Below, one piece after another: positions 1-5,294 of a stretch of DNA of 5,602 bases; positions within the stretch are counted from its first letter, which is position 1, and each line of letters starts with the position of its first letter. The stretch lies in contig CAUABY010000148.1 of NCBI GenBank assembly GCA_958427375.1, positions 1 through 5,602 of the forward strand, read 5' to 3'. The stretch is from an uncultured Eubacteriales bacterium (GTDB lineage: Bacteria; Bacillota; Clostridia; Oscillospirales; Oscillospiraceae). The notes below the pieces were generated by a model. That model worked only from the letters and a program-made list of their open reading frames with translations, had not been told where the DNA came from and did no database searches. A program made the translations under genes and the position numbers.

Positions 1-263
1 TTGACGATGTTTGCAATGTACACCTTACCGCGGTCAAGGTCAATCATTTCTAGCATGCTGTCCAAAAACTGTCCTGCGGGGCCGACAAAGGGTATGCCCT
101 GCAAATCCTCCTGCTCGCCCGGCCCCTCGCCGATGAGCATGACCTCCGCCTGTTCGTTCCCGGTGCCGAACACTAAATTGTGCCGCGCGCCGCAGAGTGT
201 ACAGCGCATGCACCCGGCGCAGTCCGCTTTCAGCCTTTCCCAGCTGTCACTCGTGTTGTTCAT
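1..263 (-). CDS. Family 4 uracil-DNA glycosylase, N-terminal part (gene continues past the left edge)
   Basis: Uracil-DNA glycosylases of family 4 (UdgA type) remove uracil from DNA to start base excision repair and carry a 4Fe-4S cluster. About 87 residues are visible. Cysteines at residues 15, 18, 21 and 24 lie where the family has its first cluster ligands (the CxxC...C pattern). They are followed by the active-site and uracil-pocket signature GEGPGEQED (residues 45-53) and GIPFVGPAGQ (56-65). The start ATG (complement of 261-263) lies one base after the cca stop codon. A GGAGG ribosome binding site (complement of 270-274) sits inside the last cca codons with a 6-base spacer, so the two genes are almost certainly co-transcribed and perhaps translationally coupled. 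The rest of the protein, including the remaining cluster cysteines, lies outside the window. A TDG-like or phage SPO1-like relative is possible, but the motif set fits family 4 best. Confidence 0.88.
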   Translation of the reverse strand, partial: MNNTSDSWERLKADCAGCMRCTLCGARHNLVFGTGNEQAEVMLIGEGPGEQEDLQGIPFVGPAGQFLDSMLEMIDLDRGKVYIANIV

Positions 264-264
264 T

Positions 265-1455
265 CTAATCCTCCGTCCCGCGCGCAAGGCACAGCAGCAG
301 CTCGCGCCTGTTGTTGTCGGGATATTCTATCACATAGTCAAGTAAAAATCTAAGCATTTCTCCGACCTCGCGCCCGCGCAGGCCAAGCTCCAAGAGATCG
401 TCGCCGGTCACAGCGAGGTGCTTCATGGAAAAGCACTCGCCGCTTTTGATAACGGATTTCAGCTCCCGGCTGAGCTGCCCGCCCTCAAGCGCGTCAAAAC
501 AGGCCGCCGCGCAATTCACGCTGTCCACGCCGAAGCGGTTGAGATAACGCTTCCACTCGGCGCGGCTCGTCGGGCGCGGGCGGGAGAGCATGTTTTCCGC
601 CTGTGAGCAGCAGCGGATTGTGCGGCTGTCGAGCTTGAGATGATACAGGAAATCGGGCGCGGAGGGGATGCAGCCGAACTGCCGCAGAATGGTACACAGG
701 CCGCACCAGCGCAAAAGCGCCTTGCGCGGCAGCTTGTTCAGCCGTTCAAAAAGCGCCCCGTCCGCCGGACGCGCGTCAAGATAGCGGTCGAGCAGGCCAA
801 TGGATATGAGCGTGTAAATCGTCTGCGGAGCGCCGGTCATTATTATTTTTTCAACCTCATCGCGTACGCGTTCAGCGGCGAGCGCGGCGGCAAGCGGCGC
901 TTTTTTTTGTATGGCGGCCATGGTGGCCGGCTCGATGTCAAAGCCCAGCCTCGCGGAAAAGCGCAGTGCGCGGAACATGCGCAGCGCGTCTTCCTCAAAG
1001 CGCGCCTCCGGCTCGCCAACACAGCGGATGAGCCGGTTTTCAATGTCCGACACGCCGCTGAACGGGTCGGCCACAAGCCCGTCAGGCGGCAGGGCAATGG
1101 CGTTCATCGTGAAGTCGCGCCTGCTCAAATCCGCGGTCAGATCGCCCACAAAGCTCACCGCGTCCGGGTGGCGGTGGTCGGCATAGCTCCCGTCGGTGCG
1201 AAAGGTCGTGACCTCCACCGCGCGGGAGTTTATGTATACAGTCACAGTGCCGTGTTGGATTCCGGTGGGTTTTGCGTCACTGAAAATCTCAAGCACCTCG
1301 CCGGGCAGGGCGCTTGTGCATATATCCCAGTCCTGCGGCTGCACGCCCAAAATAATGTCGCGCACACAGCCACCCACAAGGTAGGCAAGATGCCCGCGCG
1401 ACTGAAGCTTGATGAGCACCTGCCGCACATATTTAGGAGGGTTAATATTAGCCAT
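265..1455 (-). CDS. cca: CCA tRNA nucleotidyltransferase (class II, CCA-adding enzyme)
   Basis: This cytoplasmic enzyme adds or repairs the 3'-terminal CCA of tRNAs using CTP and ATP without a template. The class II motifs are all visible in 396 residues: LVGGCVRD (26-33) with the nucleotidyltransferase dyad D42-W-D44, HGTVTV (68-73), a probable third carboxylate E81, TFRTDGSYADHRHP (84-97), the RRDFTMNAIA block (112-121), and the EDALRMFRALRFSA helix (155-168) carrying the EDxxR base-selection motif. The C-terminal part (tRNA body-binding region) ends with a GDDLLELGLRG segment typical of Firmicute CCA enzymes. Length is normal for the family. I chose the ATG at 1455 because AGGAG (complement of 1462-1466) lies 6 bases upstream. 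The frame is open to 1527, but the extra 24 residues are hydrophobic, unlike the family, and have no ribosome site. Poly(A) polymerase I is the main alternative; in Firmicutes this architecture is normally CCA-adding. It heads an operon with the glycosylase gene. Confidence 0.93.
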   Translation of the reverse strand: MANINPPKYVRQVLIKLQSRGHLAYLVGGCVRDIILGVQPQDWDICTSALPGEVLEIFSDAKPTGIQHGTVTVYINSRAVEVTTFRTDGSYADHRHPDAVSFVGDLTADLSRRDFTMNAIALPPDGLVADPFSGVSDIENRLIRCVGEPEARFEEDALRMFRALRFSARLGFDIEPATMAAIQKKAPLAAALAAERVRDEVEKIIMTGAPQTIYTLISIGLLDRYLDARPADGALFERLNKLPRKALLRWCGLCTILRQFGCIPSAPDFLYHLKLDSRTIRCCSQAENMLSRPRPTSRAEWKRYLNRFGVDSVNCAAACFDALEGGQLSRELKSVIKSGECFSMKHLAVTGDDLLELGLRGREVGEMLRFLLDYVIEYPDNNRRELLLCLARGTED

Positions 1456-1486
1456 GACACACTCCTGCACACTCAATGTATATAAT

Positions 1487-1515
1487 AGTATGATAAAAAC
1501 CGATAAGACTTGCAA
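1487..1515 (-). promoter_or_regulatory. Weak candidate promoter for cca
   Basis: On the minus strand TTGCAA (complement of 1510-1515, a palindrome) is followed after 17 bases by CATACT (complement of 1487-1492), and transcription would start about 25 bases before the cca ribosome binding site. Each box matches the sigma-A consensus at only 4 of 6 positions. Other AT-rich -10 choices nearby (such as TATTAT) have poor spacing. The position is right for cca, but the boxes are weak. Confidence 0.3.
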
Positions 1516-1538
1516 TACATCAAGCATAAGTGTATAAT
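1510..1538 (+). promoter_or_regulatory. Sigma-A type promoter reading towards murC
   Basis: TTGCAA (1510-1515) and a perfect TATAAT (1533-1538) are separated by exactly 17 bases, which fits the housekeeping sigma factor well. Transcription would begin near 1545, giving murC an unusually long leader of about 240 bases. A second, weaker pair lies just downstream (TTGCAT 1547-1552 and TATATA 1571-1576, 18-base spacer). The -35 box is a palindrome shared with the candidate cca promoter on the other strand. Confidence 0.6.
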
Positions 1539-1613
1539 ACTTAGGCTTGCATCTAATATAATTTTAGCATTATATAGCTGCAATATCAAGAACATAAATT
1601 ACTCTACTGGAGA

Positions 1614-1654
1614 GTTAGTGTGGCTTTGCGTAAGCGTTAGTGTGGCTTTGCGTA
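1614..1654 (+). repeat. 19-bp perfect direct repeat, 22-bp period
   Basis: GTTAGTGTGGCTTTGCGTA occurs at 1614-1632 and again at 1636-1654, separated by AGC. The repeat unit of 22 bp is close to two helical turns, so a protein bound to each copy would sit on the same face of the DNA. It lies in the murC leader, downstream of the promoter. It may be a regulator binding site, a recent tandem duplication, or part of the RNA leader; the sequence alone does not decide. Confidence 0.85.
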
Positions 1655-1667
1655 CTAATATAAAAAA

Positions 1668-1783
1668 TGGCGTACCGCTCGCCGCAAAGCGGCAACCACG
1701 GCGATGCCAAAAATCTCCATTAAGCCGCAGATGGAGGTTTTCATTCGTGTTTGGGCTGCCAATTATGCGGCAGAATGGAGATT
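1668..1783 (+). promoter_or_regulatory. Structured murC leader with two mutually exclusive folds (candidate translational switch)
   Basis: The leader can form hairpin P1 (TGGCGT 1668-1673 with ATGCCA 1704-1709, enclosing GCCGC-AAA-GCGGC at 1681-1693), hairpin P2 (1710-1720 with 1731-1741, 11 pairs including one G-U) and hairpin P3 (CTGCC 1756-1760 with GGCAG 1769-1773). In that state the murC ribosome site is free. Alternatively 1712-1729 pairs with 1766-1783: 10 pairs, a 2x2 internal loop, then 6 pairs. That buries the GGAG at 1777-1780. The same CTCCAT strand (1715-1720) is used in both folds, because ATGGAG occurs both at 1731-1736 (decoy) and at 1775-1780 (real site). This is the logic of a translational riboswitch or protein-controlled leader. 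I do not recognise it as a known class, and no ligand can be named. P2 is followed only by TTTTCATT, so it would be a poor terminator. Confidence 0.45.
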
Positions 1784-1787
1784 ATAA
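1704..1787 (+). CDS. Possible 27-residue leader peptide overlapping the murC start
   Basis: An open frame starts at ATG 1704 (MPKISIKPQ...), passes a second in-frame ATG at 1731 (MEVFIRVWAANYAAEWRL) and stops at TAA 1785-1787, overlapping the murC ATG as TAATG. This junction is a common translational-coupling arrangement, and ribosomes on this frame would melt the pairing that covers the murC ribosome site. Neither ATG has a convincing Shine-Dalgarno sequence, and a frame this short can be open by chance. It is recorded because of the exact stop/start overlap, not because of any similarity. Confidence 0.15.
   Translation: MPKISIKPQMEVFIRVWAANYAAEWRL
1777..1780 (+). promoter_or_regulatory. 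murC ribosome binding site
   Basis: GGAG lies 6 bases before the ATG at 1787 and decides that start over the in-frame TTG at 1751 and ATG at 1775. It falls inside the 3' arm of the long-range inverted repeat 1712-1729/1766-1783, so its accessibility would depend on the fold of the leader. Confidence 0.8.
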
Positions 1788-3163
1788 TGGTTGGATTTGA
1801 GAATTATATGTCACCTGGGAGAAGAGGGCATCTTGTGGGCATAGGCGGCGTTTCAATGTCGTCTCTGGCGGAGGTGCTCAGCGGCATGGGGCTTAATATC
1901 ACGGGCTCGGATAATAACGAGGTCAATCCCAACGTCACCACGCTCAGGCAGAAGGGGATAGAGGTGCTCATCGGCCACAACGCCGAGAACATCACGCCGG
2001 ATGTGGAATTTGTTGTGCGCACCGCCGCCGTGCATGATGATAACCCGGAGATAGTCCGTGCGCACGAACTGGGGCTCCCGGTTTTTGAGCGCACGCAGGC
2101 ATGGGGCGCAATCTCCAAGGACTACAGCAACGCCCTTTGCATCTCCGGCACTCACGGCAAGACTACGACGACTTCCATGTGTACACATATACTCATGGCG
2201 GCGGAGAAAGACCCCACCGTTATGATAGGCGGCACACTGCCGCTTTTAAAGGCCGGGCACAGGGTGGGTCACGGCAACACCATTATAATGGAGGCCTGCG
2301 AGTATTATAACTCCTTCCTCTCTTTTCACCCCACCGTGGCCGTCATCCTCAATATCGAGGCTGACCACCTTGATTTCTTCAAGGATTTGGCGGATGTGGA
2401 GAAGTCCTTCCGCACCTTTGCCGAGCGCGTCCCGGAGGACGGCTATGTTGTCGCAAACTATGATGACGCCAATACCATGGCCACTCTCAAGGGCATAAAC
2501 CGCAAGGTCATCACCTTCGGCCTCAGCCGCGACGCGGACGTGTACGCGGAGAATATTGAGTACAAGGGCGCAAATTCGCACTTTGATATCATGTATAAGG
2601 GGCGCTTCTTCACAGATGTCACGCTGCATGTCCCCGGTGAGCACAGCATTAAAAACGCGCTTGCCGCTACCGCCGCCTGCATCTGCGTCGGCATCCGCCC
2701 CAGCTCCGTCAAGTACGGGCTCGCGGGCTTCAACGGCGCGGGCCGCCGCTTTGAGTTCAAGGGCAAGTATAACGGCGCTGACGTGTATGATGACTATGCC
2801 CACCACCCAGGCGAGCTGAAAGCCCTGCTTGACGCGGTGGAAAAGCTCAACTACAAGCGCACAATCCTCGTTTTCCAGCCGCATACCTATTCGCGCACCG
2901 CGGCGCTGTTTGAGGATTTTGTCAGGCAGCTCAAGCGCCCTGACCTCCTGCTCTTAGCGGAAATCTATGCCGCGCGCGAGCAGAACACCATCGGCATCTC
3001 CTCCTCCGCGCTTGCCGAGCGGATCGACGGGGCGAGCTTCTACCCCAGCTTTGCCCTGCTTGAAGAGAGCCTGAAAAAGCTCGCCCAGCCGGGCGATATC
3101 ATTCTCACCGTCGGCGCGGGCGACGTGTATAAAATCGGCGAGGATCTTATAGGGGCTAAATAA
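1787..3163 (+). CDS. murC: UDP-N-acetylmuramate--L-alanine ligase
   Basis: MurC joins L-alanine to UDP-N-acetylmuramic acid with ATP hydrolysis, the first amino-acid step of the peptidoglycan stem peptide, in the cytoplasm. The 458 residues show the three Mur ligase domains. The N-terminal UDP-substrate domain has VGIGGVSMSSLAEVL (17-31) and the sugar-nucleotide loop GSDNNE (40-45). The central ATPase has the P-loop ISGTHGKTTTT (119-129), EACEYYNSFL (169-178) and NIEADHLDFF (189-198). The C-terminal domain has DDYAHHPGE (335-343) and VFQPHTYSR (362-370), with DDYAHHP being characteristic of MurC. Length is normal. The start at 1787 is set by GGAG 6 bases upstream; the frame remains open upstream but adds no family sequence. 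The gene stands alone, divergent from cca and convergent with the glycosyltransferase gene, not in a dcw cluster as in many bacteria. Its long structured leader suggests post-transcriptional control. Confidence 0.95.
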   Translation: MVGFENYMSPGRRGHLVGIGGVSMSSLAEVLSGMGLNITGSDNNEVNPNVTTLRQKGIEVLIGHNAENITPDVEFVVRTAAVHDDNPEIVRAHELGLPVFERTQAWGAISKDYSNALCISGTHGKTTTTSMCTHILMAAEKDPTVMIGGTLPLLKAGHRVGHGNTIIMEACEYYNSFLSFHPTVAVILNIEADHLDFFKDLADVEKSFRTFAERVPEDGYVVANYDDANTMATLKGINRKVITFGLSRDADVYAENIEYKGANSHFDIMYKGRFFTDVTLHVPGEHSIKNALAATAACICVGIRPSSVKYGLAGFNGAGRRFEFKGKYNGADVYDDYAHHPGELKALLDAVEKLNYKRTILVFQPHTYSRTAALFEDFVRQLKRPDLLLLAEIYAAREQNTIGISSSALAERIDGASFYPSFALLEESLKKLAQPGDIILTVGAGDVYKIGEDLIGAK

Positions 3164-3184
3164 AAGCTTATACTTAAAATTATT

Positions 3185-3221
3185 AAAAGGACAGTGCGTT
3201 TTCATCCGCACTGCCCTTTTT
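3185..3221. terminator. Bidirectional intrinsic terminator between murC and the convergent glycosyltransferase gene
   Basis: The stem pairs AAAAGG-A-CAGTGCG (3185-3198) with CGCACTG-C-CCTTTT (3207-3220): 7 pairs, one A/C mismatch, then 6 pairs, around an 8-base loop. On the plus strand it ends in TTTTT (3217-3221), 22 bases after the murC stop. On the minus strand it ends in TCCTTTTAATAATTTT, shortly after the stop of the convergent gene. It should serve both genes. Confidence 0.88.
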
Positions 3222-3235
3222 GTATGTTCAAATGC

Positions 3236-4951
3236 TCAAAACCTTTGATATCCCTCAATTGAGCTGTCGAGCGCGCGGAAGCTGTAGCCGTTCTCGGAGC
3301 CCCATATCAGCAGCTTTTCAACCGCGCTTACGCTGTATATGCGTGTGTCGTGCTGTAAGACTATCGGCGTGACGCAGTCTGAAACCTGCTTGATAAACTG
3401 GTAGTATACGCTCTCCGCGCTTTCCGCTTCGCCCTCAGCCGCAGAAAAGCGGTAGAGCTTGTATATCCCGTTTTCCGACTGCGCGACGAGTGTATACTTC
3501 GCCTCTATAATGTCCTCTGTCGCCAAAGGCTCAGAATAGATGTTGAAGGTCAGCACCCATTCAATTTCGCTCTCGTCAAACTCGGTGCGAAGCGCCTCGG
3601 CAAAGCTGGGGCTGTTTACGCACATCCACTGCTGCAAGGTGAAAAAGCGCAGTGCGGGGCGAAGCCCGGTCTCAAGGTAGATCCTGCGCGGGCAGTCAAA
3701 GGCGATAAAGCTATCGCGCCCATCCTCAGGGATGAACTCAATGAGCGGCAGGTAGTCGTCACCATAGTCCTCATAGGCCTGCGGCGGCAGAACCTCAGTC
3801 TTGTCCTTGTACATCTTCAGCGCGGAGCTTGCGCCCACGGCCGCAAGCATGCACACGGCCAGCACCATTGACACGCGCCTTTTCCGCGTCGTCTCCTGCG
3901 GCCGGAAAAACAGCGCCAGCGCCACATAGAAAAGCGGCAGAAGAATAACGCCGTAATGCGCATAGTCATAGAGCGTGTACATGAAAAAAGTGCTCACGGT
4001 GCCTATGATGAGCCAGAAGAGCGGCACCAGCCGCCGGCCGCGCCCGCCCGCGATAAGACCCCACAGCGCCGCCGCCACAAGGCACCAGCCCACGATGTAG
4101 CGCCGGAAGAGCACGATTATATCAACCAGCGAGCGGCCAAACTCTGTCGCGGAATTGGACTTGTAGTCAAGGTTAAAAAGCAGAGTGCCGTACCACATGT
4201 CGTACAGCGCGCCGTGTGCGGCAAAGTAGACGCAAAACGGCAGAATCAGCACTGCCGCGCCCAAAATGAACATCCCGGCGTTGGCAAAAAGATTTTTCCA
4301 CTCGCGCTTTACTATAAGCGCAATTACGATAAATGCCACGCCAAGGCACAGCCCAAGGGCGTTTGTCACGCGCGTCAAAAGTGCGAAAGCGAAGCTCAGC
4401 CCGTATACAAAGGCATAGCGGGCCGGGTGGCGGAAATCCCCGCGCTCCACTGCGGCGCACCAGCGCATTAGTAAAAGATAGGATGCGAAAAGGAGCGGGA
4501 GAATGTATTCCTCGGTGGTGTTGCCCTCCTGCCAGTTCATGGCAATGAAAAAGGGCAGAAAGACAGCGGCAGTGAGCGCGGCGGAGCGCGGAAGCTTTGC
4601 CTCTTTGAGAAGCTCAAACGCCAGCCACTCACTCAGCGCGAGGGTGAGCACCTCAAGAATAAATACGCCCGTGCGCCCGCAGACAGCATAGCCCACGGCG
4701 TTTATGAAGAAGATAAGCGGCCCCTTGTGGTCAAATAAATCCACATAGGGCAGATAACCCTGCGCCCAGTACTTGCCGATGGTCTGGAACATGGCGGAGT
4801 CATAGCCCACGCTGTCATATAGCGGGGAGGTCGTCTCAGAGAAAAAGAGCGCCCACAAAAGCCCGGAGAGCACAAAGAGCAGGGCTCTTAATATTCTGCT
4901 GTATGTAAAGCCGCGCTGCTTATCCGCAGGCGCAGTGTCGATTTTCAGCAT
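3236..4951 (-). CDS. Polytopic GT-C glycosyltransferase (ArnT/PMT-like) with a deacetylase-like C-terminal tail
   Basis: This is a 571-residue membrane protein. After a short cytoplasmic start, a first membrane helix (about 20-38) leads into an extracytoplasmic loop with GYDSAMFQ (49-56), carrying the acidic residue expected of GT-C enzymes, and GYLPYVDLFDHKGPL (65-79), the PY.D..DHKGP motif common in bacterial ArnT/PMT_2-type proteins. Roughly nine to eleven further hydrophobic segments follow up to about residue 380, then a soluble outer domain ending near LYRF (about 500). Such enzymes move sugars from polyprenyl-phosphate donors to lipids, proteins or wall polymers outside the membrane; the acceptor here is unknown. 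From about residue 514 the sequence stops looking like this family and resembles the end of a polysaccharide deacetylase (separate entry). The start at 4951 has AAAGGA at the expected distance and a good promoter upstream. It appears to be a single-gene transcript. Confidence 0.8.
   Translation of the reverse strand: MLKIDTAPADKQRGFTYSRILRALLFVLSGLLWALFFSETTSPLYDSVGYDSAMFQTIGKYWAQGYLPYVDLFDHKGPLIFFINAVGYAVCGRTGVFILEVLTLALSEWLAFELLKEAKLPRSAALTAAVFLPFFIAMNWQEGNTTEEYILPLLFASYLLLMRWCAAVERGDFRHPARYAFVYGLSFAFALLTRVTNALGLCLGVAFIVIALIVKREWKNLFANAGMFILGAAVLILPFCVYFAAHGALYDMWYGTLLFNLDYKSNSATEFGRSLVDIIVLFRRYIVGWCLVAAALWGLIAGGRGRRLVPLFWLIIGTVSTFFMYTLYDYAHYGVILLPLFYVALALFFRPQETTRKRRVSMVLAVCMLAAVGASSALKMYKDKTEVLPPQAYEDYGDDYLPLIEFIPEDGRDSFIAFDCPRRIYLETGLRPALRFFTLQQWMCVNSPSFAEALRTEFDESEIEWVLTFNIYSEPLATEDIIEAKYTLVAQSENGIYKLYRFSAAEGEAESAESVYYQFIKQVSDCVTPIVLQHDTRIYSVSAVEKLLIWGSENGYSFRALDSSIEGYQRF
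3239..3412 (-). other. NodB polysaccharide-deacetylase-like C-terminal segment fused to the glycosyltransferase
   Basis: Residues ~514-571 of the glycosyltransferase contain TPIVLQHD (528-535) followed by YSVSAVEKLLIWGSENGYSF and ALDSS. From memory of the family, this matches the last strand and helix of clostridial NodB-domain deacetylases, where the motif 5 V-L-x-H-D is followed by a helix of the V-x-A-V-E-x-I-I-x-W-G type and then N-G-Y-T-F. The catalytic parts of that fold (TFDDG, HxxxH and the Arg-Pro and Trp-Asp motifs) are absent from this gene, so the segment cannot be an active deacetylase. The linker before it (AAEGEAESAES) is low in complexity. It may be a leftover of a deletion that fused two neighbouring genes, or a recruited carbohydrate-contacting end. 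The similarity is recalled, not computed. Confidence 0.55.
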
Positions 4952-4957
4952 GGCGTA

Positions 4958-4972
4958 CTGTCCTTTCGACAG
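4958..4972 (-). promoter_or_regulatory. Glycosyltransferase ribosome binding site in a small hairpin loop
   Basis: On the minus strand CTGTC-GAAAG-GACAG can form a 5-pair hairpin starting a few bases after the predicted transcription start. The AAAGGA ribosome site lies partly in its loop, with AGGA 9 bases before the ATG at 4951. The hairpin may modestly affect translation or protect the 5' end; it may also be chance. Confidence 0.4.
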
Positions 4973-4985
4973 AAATTATAGTTAA

Positions 4986-5014
4986 AATATATCACAACAC
5001 GGCGGCAAAGTCAA
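4986..5014 (-). promoter_or_regulatory. Promoter of the glycosyltransferase gene
   Basis: On the minus strand TTGACT (complement of 5009-5014) and TATATT (complement of 4986-4991) are 17 bases apart, each matching the sigma-A consensus at 5 of 6 positions. The predicted start near 4979 leaves a leader of about 28 bases. The -35 box overlaps the T tract of the terminator immediately upstream. A TATAAT further down (complement of about 4977-4982) has no good -35 partner. Confidence 0.7.
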
Positions 5015-5049
5015 AAAAAGAGGACGCATTAATAAATAATACGTCCTCT
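5012..5049 (-). terminator. Intrinsic terminator downstream of the symporter gene
   Basis: On the minus strand AGAGGACG (complement of 5042-5049) pairs perfectly with CGTCCTCT (complement of 5019-5026). After one mismatch the stem extends 4 more A-T pairs to a 5-base loop. A run of seven T (complement of 5013-5019, the first being the last stem base) follows. It ends transcripts coming from the symporter gene about 245 bases after that gene's stop, insulating the glycosyltransferase gene. There is no T tract on the plus strand, so it acts in one direction. Confidence 0.85.
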
Positions 5050-5055
5050 ACAGCT

Positions 5056-5253
5056 TGTCAAAAAAGTCTTTTTTTGACTTTTTTGACCGCGCTTCAGCCG
5101 CCGAGCATTTTGATAGTATCAAAATGCAGCTTCGCCCGAAAAGCCCACAAAGTGGCCTTTTCTGCGGCGGTTCATTGTACACGAGGCGGGCCTTGCCCCC
5201 TCGTGCTCCCCTGCGGCTCTATTTTCTTTGTATTGCAGCATAGTTTTTTGACA
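5056..5253. repeat. Hairpin-rich non-coding element with 10-bp inverted ends (MITE-like candidate)
   Basis: TGTCAAAAAA at 5056-5065 is matched by its exact complement TTTTTTGACA at 5244-5253, bounding a 198-bp segment with no convincing gene. Inside it, four hairpins follow one another: 5057-5087 (12 pairs, perfect), 5105-5127 (11-base perfect arms about one G), 5138-5148/5152-5162 (10 of 11 paired, AAA loop) and 5180-5205 (7 pairs, a bulged C, then GGGC/GCCC). The density of structure suggests a small non-autonomous repeat or an intergenic structured-RNA element. I see no clear target-site duplication, and the A/T-rich ends are easy to match by chance. The short open frames here contain palindromic DNA and look spurious. 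Confidence 0.4.
5057..5087. repeat. Perfect 12-bp inverted repeat around a T7 loop
   Basis: GTCAAAAAAGTC (5057-5068) and GACTTTTTTGAC (5076-5087) are exact complements separated by seven T. The motif TTTTTTGAC recurs in both orientations in this intergenic region, including at the terminator/-35 junction (complement of 5010-5018) and at 5244-5252. This suggests duplication of a terminator end or a shared repeat boundary. Confidence 0.85.
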
Positions 5254-5294
5254 GTCTTAAGAGATATAAGGAAATGAAAAAGATTTACACTTGT

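Noticed and set aside
640..1485. A 281-codon open frame on the plus strand opposite cca
   Set aside because: It lies antisense to a gene with complete family motifs. Its translation is rich in Arg, Ala, His and Gly without any recognisable domain, as expected from the complement of a GC-rich coding region.
1456..1527. Upstream extension of cca by 24 residues
   Set aside because: The extension is hydrophobic and unlike the family N-terminus, would include the likely promoter region, and lacks a ribosome site. The ATG at 1455 has AGGAG at ideal spacing.
1710..1745. Hairpin P2 as an intrinsic terminator or attenuator of murC
   Set aside because: The stem is mostly A-T at its base and is followed by only four T before CATTCG. 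Its competing partner lies downstream of it, so it cannot act as an antiterminator in the usual order. A translational role fits better, though premature termination is not excluded.
1510..1800. A 96-codon open frame covering the cca-murC intergenic region
   Set aside because: It begins at the -35 box of the promoter, has no ribosome site, reads through the direct repeat and hairpins, and overlaps the murC start. It is better explained as non-coding leader.
2246..2884. A 212-codon open frame antisense to murC
   Set aside because: It is fully inside murC on the opposite strand, has no ribosome site or recognisable motif, and its composition (Val, Ala, Asp, Glu repeats) mirrors the complement of murC codons.
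5055..5277. Two overlapping 62-67 codon plus-strand frames in the 4952-5294 intergenic region
   Set aside because: They read through palindromic, hairpin-forming DNA, have no ribosome binding site and show no protein-like pattern.
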